The position numbers and the translations under genes are program-made. This document shows, piece after piece, positions 1-10,527 of a DNA stretch of 53,634 nucleotides. This stretch comes from Blattamonas nauphoetae (lineage: Eukaryota; Preaxostyla; Oxymonadida). The notes under the pieces are model-generated. The model did no database searches and was not told where the DNA came from. It saw only the letters and a program-made list of their open reading frames with translations. The stretch spans positions 1-53,634 of the forward strand of contig JARBJD010000426.1 in NCBI GenBank assembly GCA_033064195.1, in the 5' to 3' direction. How positions within the stretch are numbered: the first letter of the stretch is position 1; each line of letters opens with the position of its first letter.

Positions 1-1317
1 TTTTTCATCAGTCAAGAACAAGAACAATCCAGACACCAACATACAGAATGTACATGCCAGGACGATGTCCGTACACAGCAACTGGAGATCAAGAATGTCG
101 AGATCATTGATAGAACAAGAACCAGAAGACACTGTTTGTTGCTGAGTTGAAAGGACACATCGATGAAAAGTACATCAACAATTTCATTAACTTCCCACCA
201 ATCTTCAGAAACATCATTGTCAATTCAACAGAAGAAACATTGGAGAAAAGACCTATTCGTTGATGAAGAAACATGGATTGAAGACTGATGACAAACAAAG
301 AAAGCTGACCCAACTCTTGAGCACACACGATCAGTATATGTTCTTTTCGACATACTATCTGTGGTTCCTCATCGACTATTGCCACTTCATTGTCGACGAC
401 ATCAAGAGTGTGATGGTATTCTCGAGACATGCTGGATTTGAACCATTTGTGACCCTACTATGAATGATCGGATTGAAGCAATGAAGGATGGAAACAAGGG
501 AAAGGAACAGTTCTGTAAGACGAACTTGAATGGAAGTTACGGATATGATGGAATGAACACTGAGAAGTACAACTCAATCACAACTGCGAGAAGAGAACAT
601 ACTTGAAGCAAATGATGAAAGGATTTGTGGCAAACAAGAGAGATCAATGAGGACAACTATATCGTGATTGAAGACAGAGAGAAAGCATCCTGCAGGACAT
701 GTCTGCAAGAAGCAGTATTCACACTCGACAATGCCAAGTTCTGGTATCTGAACTTCATCTACAACTTCATGTACAAATGCCTAGACATGAATCAGATTCA
801 CTTCTGCGAGGGAGACACAGACTCTGCGTACTGGGCAATTCGTGGCGATCCGAATGCTGGAATTCATCAACAATTTGAACATGTTATTGCTGACAAGGAA
901 TTCTATGATGCACACAAATATGAATGGTTTCCCAATCCTGAAAAAGGAGTTGATGATGAGAAGAAGTTGTTGGGATTAGCAATAGAGAAGGAAGGTGAAC
1001 AGATGATCTGTCTTGCACCTAAGTGTTACTCACTAGATGAGAAATGCAAAATCAAAGGAGTGTCTCTGAAGAAAACAAACATCACAAGTGACGATTATGT
1101 CAAGTGCCTGAATGGAGAGAAAACAGTGACCACAACACTGAACTTTCAAACAAGAAGAGTTCATTCTGACGATGACTCCAATGGATTTGAGATTGCGAAA
1201 ATACAACAACAGAAACTCAGTCTCAGTGGAATTCATCTAAAGGCAATCGTCCTAGACAATGAATCATGTCCTCCATTCATTTATGGATTGAAAGCAACTG
1301 ATTATCTTATCCAATAA
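1..1317 (+). pseudogene. Protein-primed DNA polymerase B, C-terminal part (Polinton A)
   Basis: End of a family B, protein-primed DNA polymerase, which replicates the linear Polinton genome from a terminal protein. The visible part covers the region after palm motif A through motif C (E-G-D-T-D-S-A-Y-W) and the K-C-Y-S-L motif. It matches the last third of B's polymerase, in places at well over 95% DNA identity. The copy is broken, about four breaks, all in its first half, and its beginning is outside the window. The stop at the end is followed within 25 bases by the integrase start, as in B. Confidence 0.9.
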
Positions 1318-1340
1318 ATCCAAACTTTATTTTTGTAGAA

Positions 1341-3266
1341 ATGAGTAGACCGTTTTTGAATTCAACACAAATTGATCGAATAGTGACAAACCTCCTGGAC
1401 AACACGTTCCATTCCAAGACAAAAATATACAATGTCACATTGACGTTTTCACATATTTTACCAACCTATCATGTCAATGATTCAAATGGACAATACGACG
1501 CAAATGATGAGACATACTTCAATGATTGGCTGAATGGAGAATTACCTCCTGATTTAAACATTGCTGATGGAAAAATTGTAGTTCTAAGATTTGTGAAACA
1601 ATTCACCAGATAGATCCTCAGTAACAACGATGCAAGACAAGCATACAGAGCATATCAACGATATTATCAGGAAGCACAGAATAGTCATTTTAATCAACCA
1701 CCAGCAATCGTCATTCCAACACAACTTCCCCAACCAATTGCTATTGAAACACCTGAATCTCCAATCATTCCTGGACAGAAGAGAAACCCGACATCAATGG
1801 GTTCAGAATATGAATTCCCAATGAAAGAGTTGAGGTTTGAAGATGATGATCCACTGATCCCCAAGTCACCAGATCCACCAACAATTGTGAAGATTGACAA
1901 AGGTTTTGTGCCAATTGTGAGAGAGATCAACAAGGTCGAACCGACGACAAGGCAAGTACTGGGAATGTTGGAACAAGTGAAAGGCTATTTTGATCATCAA
2001 CAGAAGGACAATTCAGAGGAGGAACAAATAAAAGCCGAGCATTCAATGATGGACAATCAACATAAAATGGAACAATTCATTGACAAACAGATCGTTGAAT
2101 CAAAGAAACTGAATCGAAATATGTTTATTCTTTCACACGTAAGCAGAACTCTCTGAAACGACGAAACTGAGTTCATTTTGGCACATCCAAAACAAATACT
2201 ATTTGGTGGAAGATCTTTTCAGGAATGGTACGATGAATATGTTCACCGATGGGATACTGCACATCCGAGGAAAATCCAGAGGGAAAAAGGAGATGACACA
2301 TTGATGATTGATCAACCAAAAATACAAACAGTTGTGACAAAAATACAATATCCGTTTCGATCAAAGATGCAATTTATGTCCAAAGACATCACTGGTGATT
2401 CAGAAAAGACATCAGACAGAAAGGTTCCTCAGAAGTGTGACAGACCCTACTTCTCTCCCAAGTTTGGATCATGGGAAATTGATCTTGTATTCATCCAATC
2501 ACCAACGTCGAAAACAGTACTGCAGATTTACCTATTTGCAATCAACATAAACACAAAATACTTGGTAGTTATTCCTGTATTGGATAAATCTTGGAGCAAA
2601 GTCAAGACTGCAATCAATGATCTGATTAATCATCGTGGAGTTCATGTAAATAACATTCGTGGTGATGGAGAAGCAGCATGGACAAGTGGAGAAGCATCAA
2701 CGTATTTCAAGCAACAGAAAGTCAGTACATATTTCACAAGTTCACCATTCACAAATCACAATAGAATTGTCGATCGAGTGATCAGAACAATCAGGGATGG
2801 ATTCCAGGACAATGCGACACAAATGGCAAATCATTCAATGATGAATCAGATGGTGGAATACTACAACATGACTCCACATCGAGCGTACTGGAACAAGTTC
2901 ACTCCACAGCAAGCACAGAACAATCGTGAAATCGAAGCATTGTATATCTCCAGTTGTGAAGAACAATTGAAGAACATCCAAAGACAACAGACAACACAGA
3001 TGTTATGGAAATACAAGCCAGGAAACATTCTGTTGATTCATCTTGATTTGAACAAGACTGTTGCCAAATTTCAGAAGAAGCGAAGACAGTTTCAATTTGT
3101 TGGACAATTCATCGAATACAAACACGGAAATGTGGTGGCAAAACTTCTGAACGGGCTCACGTGTCTACCAAAAATAGTGTACGTTCCAATCCAACACACA
3201 AAATATCATGCAACTTCCATTGATGATTTATCACCTGAGTTCGTTAATGAATTTAATATCGTTTAA
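1341..3266 (+). pseudogene. Polinton integrase, retroviral type (Polinton A)
   Basis: RNase H-fold (DDE-class) integrase that joins Polinton ends to target DNA and makes the 6-bp target duplication usual for the family. The N-terminal ~260 residues are acidic and Q/E-rich with no domain I recognise. The catalytic core follows: W-E-I-D-L-V-F, then I-R-G-D-G-E-A-A-W, then an acidic residue in N-R-I-V-D-R-V-I-R-T. The C-terminal ~90 residues, basic and beta-rich (K-K-R-R-Q-F-Q-F), resemble the SH3-like end of retroviral integrases. It follows the polymerase by 24 bases with a T-rich box (ACTTTATTTTTG) before the ATG. The copy is broken, about two breaks. Confidence 0.88.
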
Positions 3267-3303
3267 TTTCAAAAGTGTTTCTAATATTTTTATTCTGTTT
3301 AAA

Positions 3304-3687
3304 ATGTTTCGGAACAGTTTGGAACATTTTGGAAAAGATCCAAAGTTTTTAGAACATTTTGATAAAGATCTAAAGATTTTAGAACCGTTTGATCCTAAAC
3401 AGAACTGTTTTGAAAACATCAATGATTTTCAGAAGTTTTTGGAAAAGAACAGAAAAGAACTGAACGAATACACCACTCAGAAACTGAATCGGTTGATCAG
3501 AATTGATGGATACAAAATAACAAAAATAAGAGGTGAGATTGCACTTCGAAAAATAAACAATGACAGTATTGGTGAATCCAACTCATTCTCGATTGATCAA
3601 AGATTATCAGACATTGAAGAATCAATACGGACGTTGACAGACACAATCGGAAGTCTCATCCAAGAGCTATCTGACAGTACGAATTAA
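3304..3687 (+). CDS. Small coiled-coil protein of unknown role (Polinton A)
   Basis: An open frame of about 127 codons from the ATG that follows ATATTTTTATTCTG. The N-terminus carries three imperfect copies of a short unit (E-H-F-G-K-D-P-K-F-L, E-H-F-D-K-D-L-K-I-L, E-P-F-D-P), where B's copy has only the last. The middle is charged (E-K-N-R-K-E-L-N-E-Y) and the end is a heptad-like helix (I-E-E-S-I-R-T-L-T-D-T-I). I recognise no family. Its 3' end overlaps the convergent ATPase gene by about 20 bases, and the same overlap is kept in B, so the two reading ends constrain each other. Confidence 0.7.
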   Translation: MFRNSLEHFGKDPKFLEHFDKDLKILEPFDPKQNCFENINDFQKFLEKNRKELNEYTTQKLNRLIRIDGYKITKIRGEIALRKINNDSIGESNSFSIDQRLSDIEESIRTLTDTIGSLIQELSDSTN

Positions 3688-4512
3688 GCCATCCTTGTTG
3701 ATCTCAGTTAGTGCTACTCCATCAGTATTGTATCGAAGAAGAACTGCTTCACATTTTTGTTTTCGTTGATAGATGTTCCAGAATTGTCGAATGTCAATTG
3801 GTGAGTTCAATTGAGGATAGACTCGACTGATTCGTTCTTTGTTAAACCCTCCAAAGATCCACATTGAATCGATGTTTGACTTCATGTCTGCTGACAAACT
3901 GAAGAGTTCATGCATCGTCAGAAAGAACGTGAACTTTGGTTGCCGATTCTCCAGTAGTAGGTCCATCATTGTCATTCTATTTTTGGATGTTCTGCGTTCG
4001 CCAAGAATTCTGCGACAGTCATCAAGAAGGATAATTGTTTGGAGATTCTTTACTGAGAAATCATCGATGGAAAGAGCATTAAAGAGATCATCTCTGCATT
4101 CATCAGTAATTCTATCTTGCCACTGATTATCAATAATTTCTTCATAAGCAGCTTTTGATTGAGACAATTCCAAGAGAAACGGCAGTGCTTCATCATATTT
4201 CACTTTCACGTATGGAACATTCAGGATTGGTTTGAATTTGTCAAATGTTGGATCAATGTTCTTATCAGTGACGAAGACAAAAAGGTGAAAGAGTTCATTC
4301 CTAACTTGAACATTTTGGAGTTTGGCAACCTCTCGAAGTGCATTGAATGTCTTTCCACTTCATCTGTTTCCAACGAGGACATTAACACTGTTGCGATTGA
4401 AATTTAAGTCTGGATGAATTTGTGATTGCACTTCATGAGAAACATTCCGATTAGATGCTTCACTTATTTTTGCATTCACGTGTGCTGTAAGAGATATTTT
4501 TGATCTTTGCAT
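3667..4512 (-). pseudogene. FtsK/HerA-type genome-packaging ATPase (Polinton A)
   Basis: Homologue of the poxvirus A32-like packaging ATPase used by Polintons and other double-jelly-roll viruses to pump DNA into the capsid. The C-terminal two thirds is plain: I-I-L-L-D-D-C-R-R-I-L (Walker B), then F-F-L-T-M-H-E-L-F-S-L-S and a conserved W-I-F-G-G-F-N-K. The start is set by homology to B's intact copy and by the promoter-like box on its upstream side. It is the only gene of the core read in reverse. It shares a 61-bp divergent spacer with the next gene. The copy is broken, about one break. Confidence 0.85.
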
Positions 4513-4573
4513 TTATGATTTATCACTAATTAAAATATAGTTTTGGATTTTTTATTTTGAATGAAATACACAG
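4513..4573. promoter_or_regulatory. Divergent promoter region, ATPase / virion gene (A)
   Basis: A 61-bp AT-rich spacer between two divergent genes. Read rightward it carries a T-rich box (GATTTTTTATTTTG) before the virion gene. Read leftward it has ATATTTTAATTAG before the ATPase start, closer to the second promoter class. The same arrangement is at 18663-18715. Confidence 0.6.
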
Positions 4574-5527
4574 ATGTCGCAAAAGATAGTGTACCAAAAA
4601 ACAGCAAGAAAAGCACAACCAAAGAAACCGAAATTGAGCTATTCACAAGATACTCAAGCAGCAATGAAAAGAATCTATCCTGATGATGACATTCGCACCA
4701 AATTCAATTCTGCACTCAGTAGTGTTCCATCAGCGTTAGAATACATTGAAAGGACTGGACAAAACTGGAATGTTCAAATGGAAAAACATGGAAAAGTACC
4801 AGATGTGATGATTTATGACAAAGAAACAGGTGATCTAATTGCTGCCAATGGGTTCATGTTGGCACCTTACAACAGTCGACCTGTCGTCGAGACATACTAT
4901 TCAATGAATCCAACACCAGATATGCGTAGACAAACTCCATATTCATCGTTTCGTCAAGATCATGGAAGAAGAATCAAGGCTGCACACAACAATTTCCTCA
5001 AGACTGGAACATACGATTTGCCAGGAAACTATCATGAAGTGAGTTAGAGAGATATGCAAAAGCAACGATCACAACAACCATATGCAATAATGAAGAAAGC
5101 AGTTGGTGACTATATGACGAATGTTTTGAAGGTGTATCGTGCCAGTAAAGATCATCCAGTAGACGTTAGCAATGGAATCTTGGACAATATGGTATTCAAT
5201 TTAATTCAGTCAAAAATAGCATCAAAGATGTGGGATAAATGGCTTGAAGACAATGTTCAAAACTTTGTAAGCACAAATGAAGAATGTCAGAGAGTCAAGA
5301 ACAGAAAAGACTTCAAAGAACTGGTGAATCCACAATTTCTTGAAATAACGACAAAAAATCCAACATATCTGGGTGAATTCCTTGATCAATACTCAGCTGA
5401 AATATCAACTATTTTGAATCAATTGACAAATGAAGCATATCGAACAAGAGATGTAGGACAATATCAACAAGTGTATATGCCCGAATATGCTCGATTCGCA
5501 CAATTGGAGAAAGATATGAGTGATTAA
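4574..5527 (+). pseudogene. Conserved virion-cluster protein, unknown (Polinton A)
   Basis: About 317 codons, conserved with B (18716-19680). I do not recognise a domain. Visible features are a basic N-terminus (K-T-A-R-K-A-Q-P-K-K-P-K), a conserved block (G-F-M-L-A-P-Y-N-S-R-P) and an alpha-helical, charged C-terminal half (S-K-M-W-D-K-W-L-E). The position between ATPase and capsid genes and the basic start suggest a virion core or DNA-binding component; that is inference only. The start is the ATG equivalent to B's, downstream of a T-rich box. The copy is broken, about one break. Confidence 0.65.
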
Positions 5528-5564
5528 AAACATAAACATATATTTTTTATTTTTATAGAAAGTG

Positions 5565-6152
5565 ATGCAGCCAATTCTAAGTTGTCAATTTACGAAACAC
5601 ACAAGTTCTTCTTCTGTTCCAACGTCAATCACCAACAATGTCATCATCGATAATAAAGAATCAACTTCGGGAAGGTCAAAGTTAGAAGATCGAAATGAAC
5701 AAGGTGCCAATGTCGAGATGAACAGTGAATCAGGTCTTTATGATCCACCACCACTCGAGACATATCCATCAGCTCCAATCCAGAGTCGTTCAATTCCACT
5801 TCGAGAATACACTTCTAATATTGCAGCATTCAAAGATCAACTATTGTTAGTGTACAAGAATGCTTTTGCATGTGAAAAGAAACTATTGAATAATCTCATT
5901 GAACCATCGAAGAAACTGATCACAAACCAAAGTGATTTATGTGCTCTGATTGCTACCCTGACTGGGATCAATGATGTAGTGATTGAATTGGATGATTTAT
6001 CTGACAAGTGCCTCTGTCTGAATAAACTGCCAATCTTTCGCACTATTTTCAAAATCCTTGTTGGTGGAAAAGATATGAGTATCGCCTTCAATGAAGCTTA
6101 CAACACTATTCTCAATAATGGAATTTCACTCACGAAAGCAATACCGAGATAA
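5565..6152 (+). CDS. Conserved virion-cluster protein, unknown (Polinton A)
   Basis: An open frame of 195 codons preceded by ATTTTTTATTTTTATAG. I chose the ATG at 5565 over the in-frame GTG just before it, because the box-to-ATG distance then matches its neighbours. The first ~80 residues are Ser/Pro-rich and probably disordered (T-Y-P-S-A-P-I-Q-S-R-S). The rest is helical and hydrophobic, with conserved blocks such as C-E-K-K-L-L-N-N-L-I and K-I-L-V-G-G-K-D-M-S. B carries an open copy. No family recognised; the jump from disorder to compact helix would fit a minor virion or scaffold protein, but this is a guess. Confidence 0.7.
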   Translation: MQPILSCQFTKHTSSSSVPTSITNNVIIDNKESTSGRSKLEDRNEQGANVEMNSESGLYDPPPLETYPSAPIQSRSIPLREYTSNIAAFKDQLLLVYKNAFACEKKLLNNLIEPSKKLITNQSDLCALIATLTGINDVVIELDDLSDKCLCLNKLPIFRTIFKILVGGKDMSIAFNEAYNTILNNGISLTKAIPR

Positions 6153-6169
6153 ATATTTAATGAATTGTA

Positions 6170-6181
6170 TTTTTTATTTTT
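6170..6181 (+). promoter_or_regulatory. Class I T-rich box before MAPG gene 1
   Basis: TTTTTTATTTTT ends 6 bases before the start codon at 6188. The same 12-mer or a one-to-two-base variant sits at nearly the same distance before most Polinton virion genes in both A and B. Confidence 0.7.
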
Positions 6182-6187
6182 ACATAA

Positions 6188-6529
6188 ATGGCACCAGGAA
6201 GTTTCAACAAACTCAAAAATATCGGCAAACAATTCTTTCAATTCATCAAACCTCTAGCTCCAACGTTGCTTCAAGTCGGTGGTGGATTGCTCTCCCAGAC
6301 AAACAACAAGTTTGGACAAACAGCTGGAGGAATACTTAATGGTTTAGGAGGAATGATGGATGTATATCAGCAAAACAAAACAATGAATCAGTCACAAAAG
6401 CCACAACGACAGGACTTCTCAGATCAAAGATCTCAAATGATTGATTATGAACCGCCACGAAATGCTCGATACTCCAATGATGATATGCCTCAATCGTCAA
6501 ATTCAAAGATTCAATTCAAAGGTTTATAA
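6188..6529 (+). CDS. MAPG protein 1, small amphipathic virion protein (Polinton A)
   Basis: An open frame of 113 codons. It starts M-A-P-G-S-F-N-K-L-K-N-I-G-K, an amphipathic helix, followed by a Gly-rich hydrophobic stretch (L-L-Q-V-G-G-G-L-L) and a polar, Pro/Gln-rich tail. Its first residues and layout match the next gene, suggesting a duplicated pair. Small proteins of this shape near Polinton capsid genes are usually taken as minor virion or membrane-active proteins analogous to adenovirus pVI; here that is inference from layout, not from a recognised domain. The box at 6170 fixes the start. Confidence 0.7.
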   Translation: MAPGSFNKLKNIGKQFFQFIKPLAPTLLQVGGGLLSQTNNKFGQTAGGILNGLGGMMDVYQQNKTMNQSQKPQRQDFSDQRSQMIDYEPPRNARYSNDDMPQSSNSKIQFKGL

Positions 6530-6562
6530 AAATAAGTGTTCTATTTTTTTATTTTTACAGAA

Positions 6563-6865
6563 ATGGCACCAGGTTGGTTATCAAAATTAGCAGGAGTCGG
6601 TAAAACTATTCTCAGAATAGGAGCACCATTTTTGAATCTCATTCCCTTTGTTGGACCAGTGATTTCTAAGATTGCACAGACAGGAGTGGAGATGATCCCA
6701 GATGTGAAGTCTGATCAGCAAATCCACGCAGAAAAGATGGCACAATATGAGCAAGCAATGAATGAAGGAAACAACGCACTAGCGAATCAGCTCAGAGGTG
6801 AAATACTGCGATTGGAAGAAAAGCTGAAGCCGAAAGCAAAGTTAAAGAAAGTGAAAAAGAAATAA
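6563..6865 (+). CDS. MAPG protein 2, small amphipathic virion protein (Polinton A)
   Basis: An open frame of 100 codons. The start is the M-A-P-G-W-L-S-K-L-A-G-V-G-K methionine, placed directly after TTTTTTTATTTTTACAG. The N-terminal half is hydrophobic and Gly-rich (F-L-N-L-I-P-F-V-G-P-V-I-S-K); the C-terminal half is a charged helix ending in a Lys-rich tail (K-L-K-K-V-K-K-K). Strongly conserved in B (20686-20991). A membrane-active or DNA-condensing virion role is plausible, but I have no domain match. Confidence 0.72.
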   Translation: MAPGWLSKLAGVGKTILRIGAPFLNLIPFVGPVISKIAQTGVEMIPDVKSDQQIHAEKMAQYEQAMNEGNNALANQLRGEILRLEEKLKPKAKLKKVKKK

Positions 6866-6893
6866 TCAATATTGTTTTTTTATTTTTGATAAA

Positions 6894-8756
6894 ATGAACT
6901 CACACATTACACATCTGACAAACAAAAGACATGGAGCCTCAACTTTGGCTGGAAACACCACAGGATCAATAAAGTATACCAGAGATGATATTGGTCAAAT
7001 ACAACAACAATTAATGTCTGAACATCACGTAAATTTCCTCTTGAATGATGGAGCACACAGTACCTCAATCCAAGAATTGAAACCATCAGAGAATTCACGC
7101 TTCTATAAAGGACAAGAACTAATCATTCCACTGACCGGTAATCAAGACATTTGTCAAATCAATGATTCCTTCATAACATTCACAATCACAACGACGTTGA
7201 AAGTCAACAATTGGGATATTAACCCAGATAAAGTTGGATCGTTCATGAATGAAAGGATATTCATCTTCGTTGGACTCAAGCATTCCGCATAGATCTTTAG
7301 TAGATTCACTGTTCTTCACAACAATCAAAGAATCATTAGTACAGCAAACAATGACGTTTCAATGGAATCGCACATTTACAACATGATTAAACCAAAGAGC
7401 CAATTGGAGAATCGTAAGCATGCACATACGCCATGGCAGAATGCTTGGAATCATGACGAATCAGTTGCTGGTGTCTATATTCCATTGTCAGACTTCACAT
7501 CGGTGTCACAATCTGGCCATTTCACTGATATAATTAAGGTACCGATTCGTGTGTCAATCAACCTTGAAGATCTTCTCATTTTCTCTGGAATGACTGACTA
7601 TCCAAAATGTCTCTTCGGTGATTTGAAATTGAGTGTGTACATCAATGAAGATGCATTTGTTTGTTGTCCTGTTAATCCTGAACTCACTTTGAAGAATACA
7701 CTCTCGACCTTCATCGGTTCAACAAAACCACCAATTCATCGCGCAATCGCTGATTGTCAACAACATCGTCCATGGTTTTTTCACTCTCTTCTTGCGAACT
7801 ACACCAAGAATTTCGTTCAGATTGGCCAATCATTTCGGATATCAGCAGTGACTCAAGATATTTACTCCAGTTCAGCCGGAACAGTTACAAAAGAACCAGA
7901 ATTCGTGGATCAGTACATATCATTGAACATTATGGATTCTCAGATTGATGATGTGTATTGCATGAGTGCTGGATACAAAATGAAAGAAATAGCGAAAGAG
8001 AGTCTGAAGAAGATGTATCAGGATCGTCCAGGAACAATTCCAGCAGAAAAGATTTCATTCTATCCATTTCAGAAGACACCAACTGCAACAGGAATTGATT
8101 GTACTCAACAGATGGTTCTCGTTAATGCCAAGGACATCATGCTTCTCTTCCGTCACTACGATAATGAAGTCACCTGTTTCCACAATCCAATGCAGAAAGA
8201 TCTTCGTGTGCATCTACTCAATAAATACTATCCAGAAAACTGGACATCAACAATTGGAGCTCGCTTTTATCAGTTCGCATTGTCTACTCTCGACCTTGAT
8301 TCATACTTGACTGTTCCTGATGATTTGGAGCGATCACTGACGGATTCACTAGTTGAAGAGCATCTCGAAGGTGGAAGAACATATCCGAACGAAACAATGG
8401 CAAGAGTTCGACCGATTCATGACAATACTGATTTCCTTTTGTACTTCTCAACTCAACGAAGTGGATGTCCAACAAACTGTAATGATTCAATCAGTTCCAG
8501 AGGTCAGAATGTTCCAGTCACTTTGAGGTCAAGTCCAATCTATCAAGGTCTGATTGATACGTACTACAATGTTCTCGATCCAAGTCAAAAGGGTGGTGAC
8601 ATGACAACATTTACTCATCCTCCAGCACCGATTCTAGCAACCACTGCAACAACATGGTGGGTCTTACGATTCGTTAATGACGAACCTAAAGTTGAGTATT
8701 ATCCAAATCACACACTGAAAGCATTGCACAAGGAACTCGGAATACCGAAATCATAA
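6894..8756 (+). pseudogene. Major capsid-like protein, paralogue 1 (Polinton A)
   Basis: About 620 codons, matching B's open copy at 21061-22923. It sits where Polintons carry their double-jelly-roll major capsid gene and is the size expected. Beta-rich blocks alternate with loops. A marker block is Y-P-K-C-L-F-G-D-L-K-L-S-V, which the next gene repeats as Y-P-N-S-I-F-G-N-L-R-L-R-F. A second shared block is A-E-K-I-S-F-Y-P-F-Q-K. A T-rich box (TTTTTTTATTTTTG) precedes the ATG. The copy is broken, about one break. The capsid assignment rests on position, length and paralogy, not on a profile match. Confidence 0.72.
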
Positions 8757-8784
8757 AACAGTAAAAGAAAATAATGATATTGTA

Positions 8785-8796
8785 TTTTTTATTTTT
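8785..8796 (+). promoter_or_regulatory. Class I T-rich box before capsid paralogue 2 (A)
   Basis: TTTTTTATTTTT, ending 6 bases before the ATG at 8803. The equivalent gene in B has the identical box at the same distance. Confidence 0.7.
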
Positions 8797-8802
8797 CTAT
8801 AA

Positions 8803-10485
8803 ATGAGAAGTATCAGAGCAAATCAATCCAAACCAACATCGACATTAATTGAACAAATTGAAGTCCAATCATACATGCCAAAACAGTGGGATTCAGAGCC
8901 TCACATCTACTCCATCCAAGAAGTGCATCCAACAAATCCTCCAATGCCGTGCAGAATCACAGATGAAATTGAAGTTCCATTGTGCTCTGACGGACATGAT
9001 GTGACTGAGTTTTCGAAGAGTCATCTGCGTATCGATCTGACGGTTACCGTTCCTTATTCGAAACCAACGAGTGCATCTGGGCAATATTTTGGAATGTATG
9101 GAATGTTCTACGGATTTAAATCATCATCAGATGCAATTCGAGACATGAGACTCGTCGACAGTCAAGGAAACATCATTGACAATACACTTCAGAATAATCA
9201 TGTTCATGAATCATTTCTGTATCACACTTTCAAGTCATACGAAGAGAAAAATAACATGAAGCATTGCTACAGTCTTTGGGAAAATGTCCAGAGAATGGAT
9301 CCAAACGTATGTGGATACTATCATTGTCCAGTCAATGCTGCTTCTTCAAACATCACATTTACGATACCACTGGTCATTCCATTTGTGAATCTCCTGCCAT
9401 TAAGTACTTTCGATCAGTATCCAAATTCCATCTTTGGTAATCTCCGATTGAGGTTTCATTTGACAACAGATTCACTAGTATATTGTCCGATCAGAGTTTC
9501 AACAATCGTAAGGAAAACACTTGAAAACAGTATCGATCAAAATCCAAGTATTTCGATATCAACTCTGTCAACTCAATCCCAAACAGAATTAATGTACGAT
9601 GGAGACTTCTCGACATTGACTCAAGAGTTTACACAAATCGGGAATCCAGTTCAACGAATTCAATATTTTCAACCGGCATCATCAGGTACTGTCAAATATA
9701 TCGCTACATCGCCAGACACTTCCACTGTTCTTGCTTCATCAGTGGATAAAGTCACATCAGTTTGCTATGGATATCAGATAACTGATGCAACTAAACAATC
9801 TCTGATAAACACTTACACAAAGACTTTATATGTTCTGAAAGCTGAAAGAATTGACACACAGTCATTTCAATCAAAACCAAATGCAATGGGAGTCAGATCA
9901 AACATAAGTATCAAACTCAACAATCTCATGAATCTGATGTGCTTATTCCCTGAACGACCCAATGAGTGTACAGTCTTCAGAAATCCTCAATACGTTGGTC
10001 AATTCGAAATGCTTGGATCCAACTTTCCCAATTTCCCAATGTCAACTATATCACCAGAGTTCTATCAAATGATGATGGTGAATGGTGATTTCATTGGTTG
10101 TTCAGCCACTGAAGAGTTTGAAAATTCTATTTGTTCCACTCGCGTATTTCACGACAGAGGAAAAGATTTCAAGAGAAGAAGAGCAACAACAGATGCGACT
10201 TCTTTCACTTTTATGGTTCCAACAGATCGAAGTGAAATAGCTGGTGGAGAAGAAGGAATCTCGACAGCAGAATCAGTGAATATTGTCTACAGAGGAACAC
10301 CAATCAATCAGGGAGAACTCGATCCATATTTCACATCAACTCCAGAAGGTCCTCCACCACCAATTCTCGCATTACATCAGGCAACATATTGGTTGTTCTG
10401 GATCGAAAATGGACAACCACGGGTGAGATCTGTCATTGATCGACGACTCCAAGAAGCATTCGAAGAAGTGAAGAGAGGATATTAA
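8803..10485 (+). CDS. Major capsid-like protein, paralogue 2 (Polinton A)
   Basis: An open frame of 560 codons. It shares several ordered blocks with the gene before it: an N-terminal strand block (I-E-V-P-L-C-S-D-G-H-D-V), then F-K-S-S-S-D-A-I-R-D, Y-P-N-S-I-F-G-N-L-R-L, Y-G-Y-Q-I-T-D-A-T-K, A-E-R-I-D-T-Q-S-F-Q and a C-terminal P-P-P-I-L-A-L followed by aromatic residues. I read the two as diverged tandem duplicates of a double-jelly-roll capsid protein. One may form most of the shell and the other special positions, or they may form mixed capsomers; the sequence cannot say. Intact here, broken in B. Confidence 0.72.
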   Translation: MRSIRANQSKPTSTLIEQIEVQSYMPKQWDSEPHIYSIQEVHPTNPPMPCRITDEIEVPLCSDGHDVTEFSKSHLRIDLTVTVPYSKPTSASGQYFGMYGMFYGFKSSSDAIRDMRLVDSQGNIIDNTLQNNHVHESFLYHTFKSYEEKNNMKHCYSLWENVQRMDPNVCGYYHCPVNAASSNITFTIPLVIPFVNLLPLSTFDQYPNSIFGNLRLRFHLTTDSLVYCPIRVSTIVRKTLENSIDQNPSISISTLSTQSQTELMYDGDFSTLTQEFTQIGNPVQRIQYFQPASSGTVKYIATSPDTSTVLASSVDKVTSVCYGYQITDATKQSLINTYTKTLYVLKAERIDTQSFQSKPNAMGVRSNISIKLNNLMNLMCLFPERPNECTVFRNPQYVGQFEMLGSNFPNFPMSTISPEFYQMMMVNGDFIGCSATEEFENSICSTRVFHDRGKDFKRRRATTDATSFTFMVPTDRSEIAGGEEGISTAESVNIVYRGTPINQGELDPYFTSTPEGPPPPILALHQATYWLFWIENGQPRVRSVIDRRLQEAFEEVKRGY

Positions 10486-10527
10486 TGATTAAACACTTTT
10501 GATTTTTTATTTTTGCGAAAAACAACA

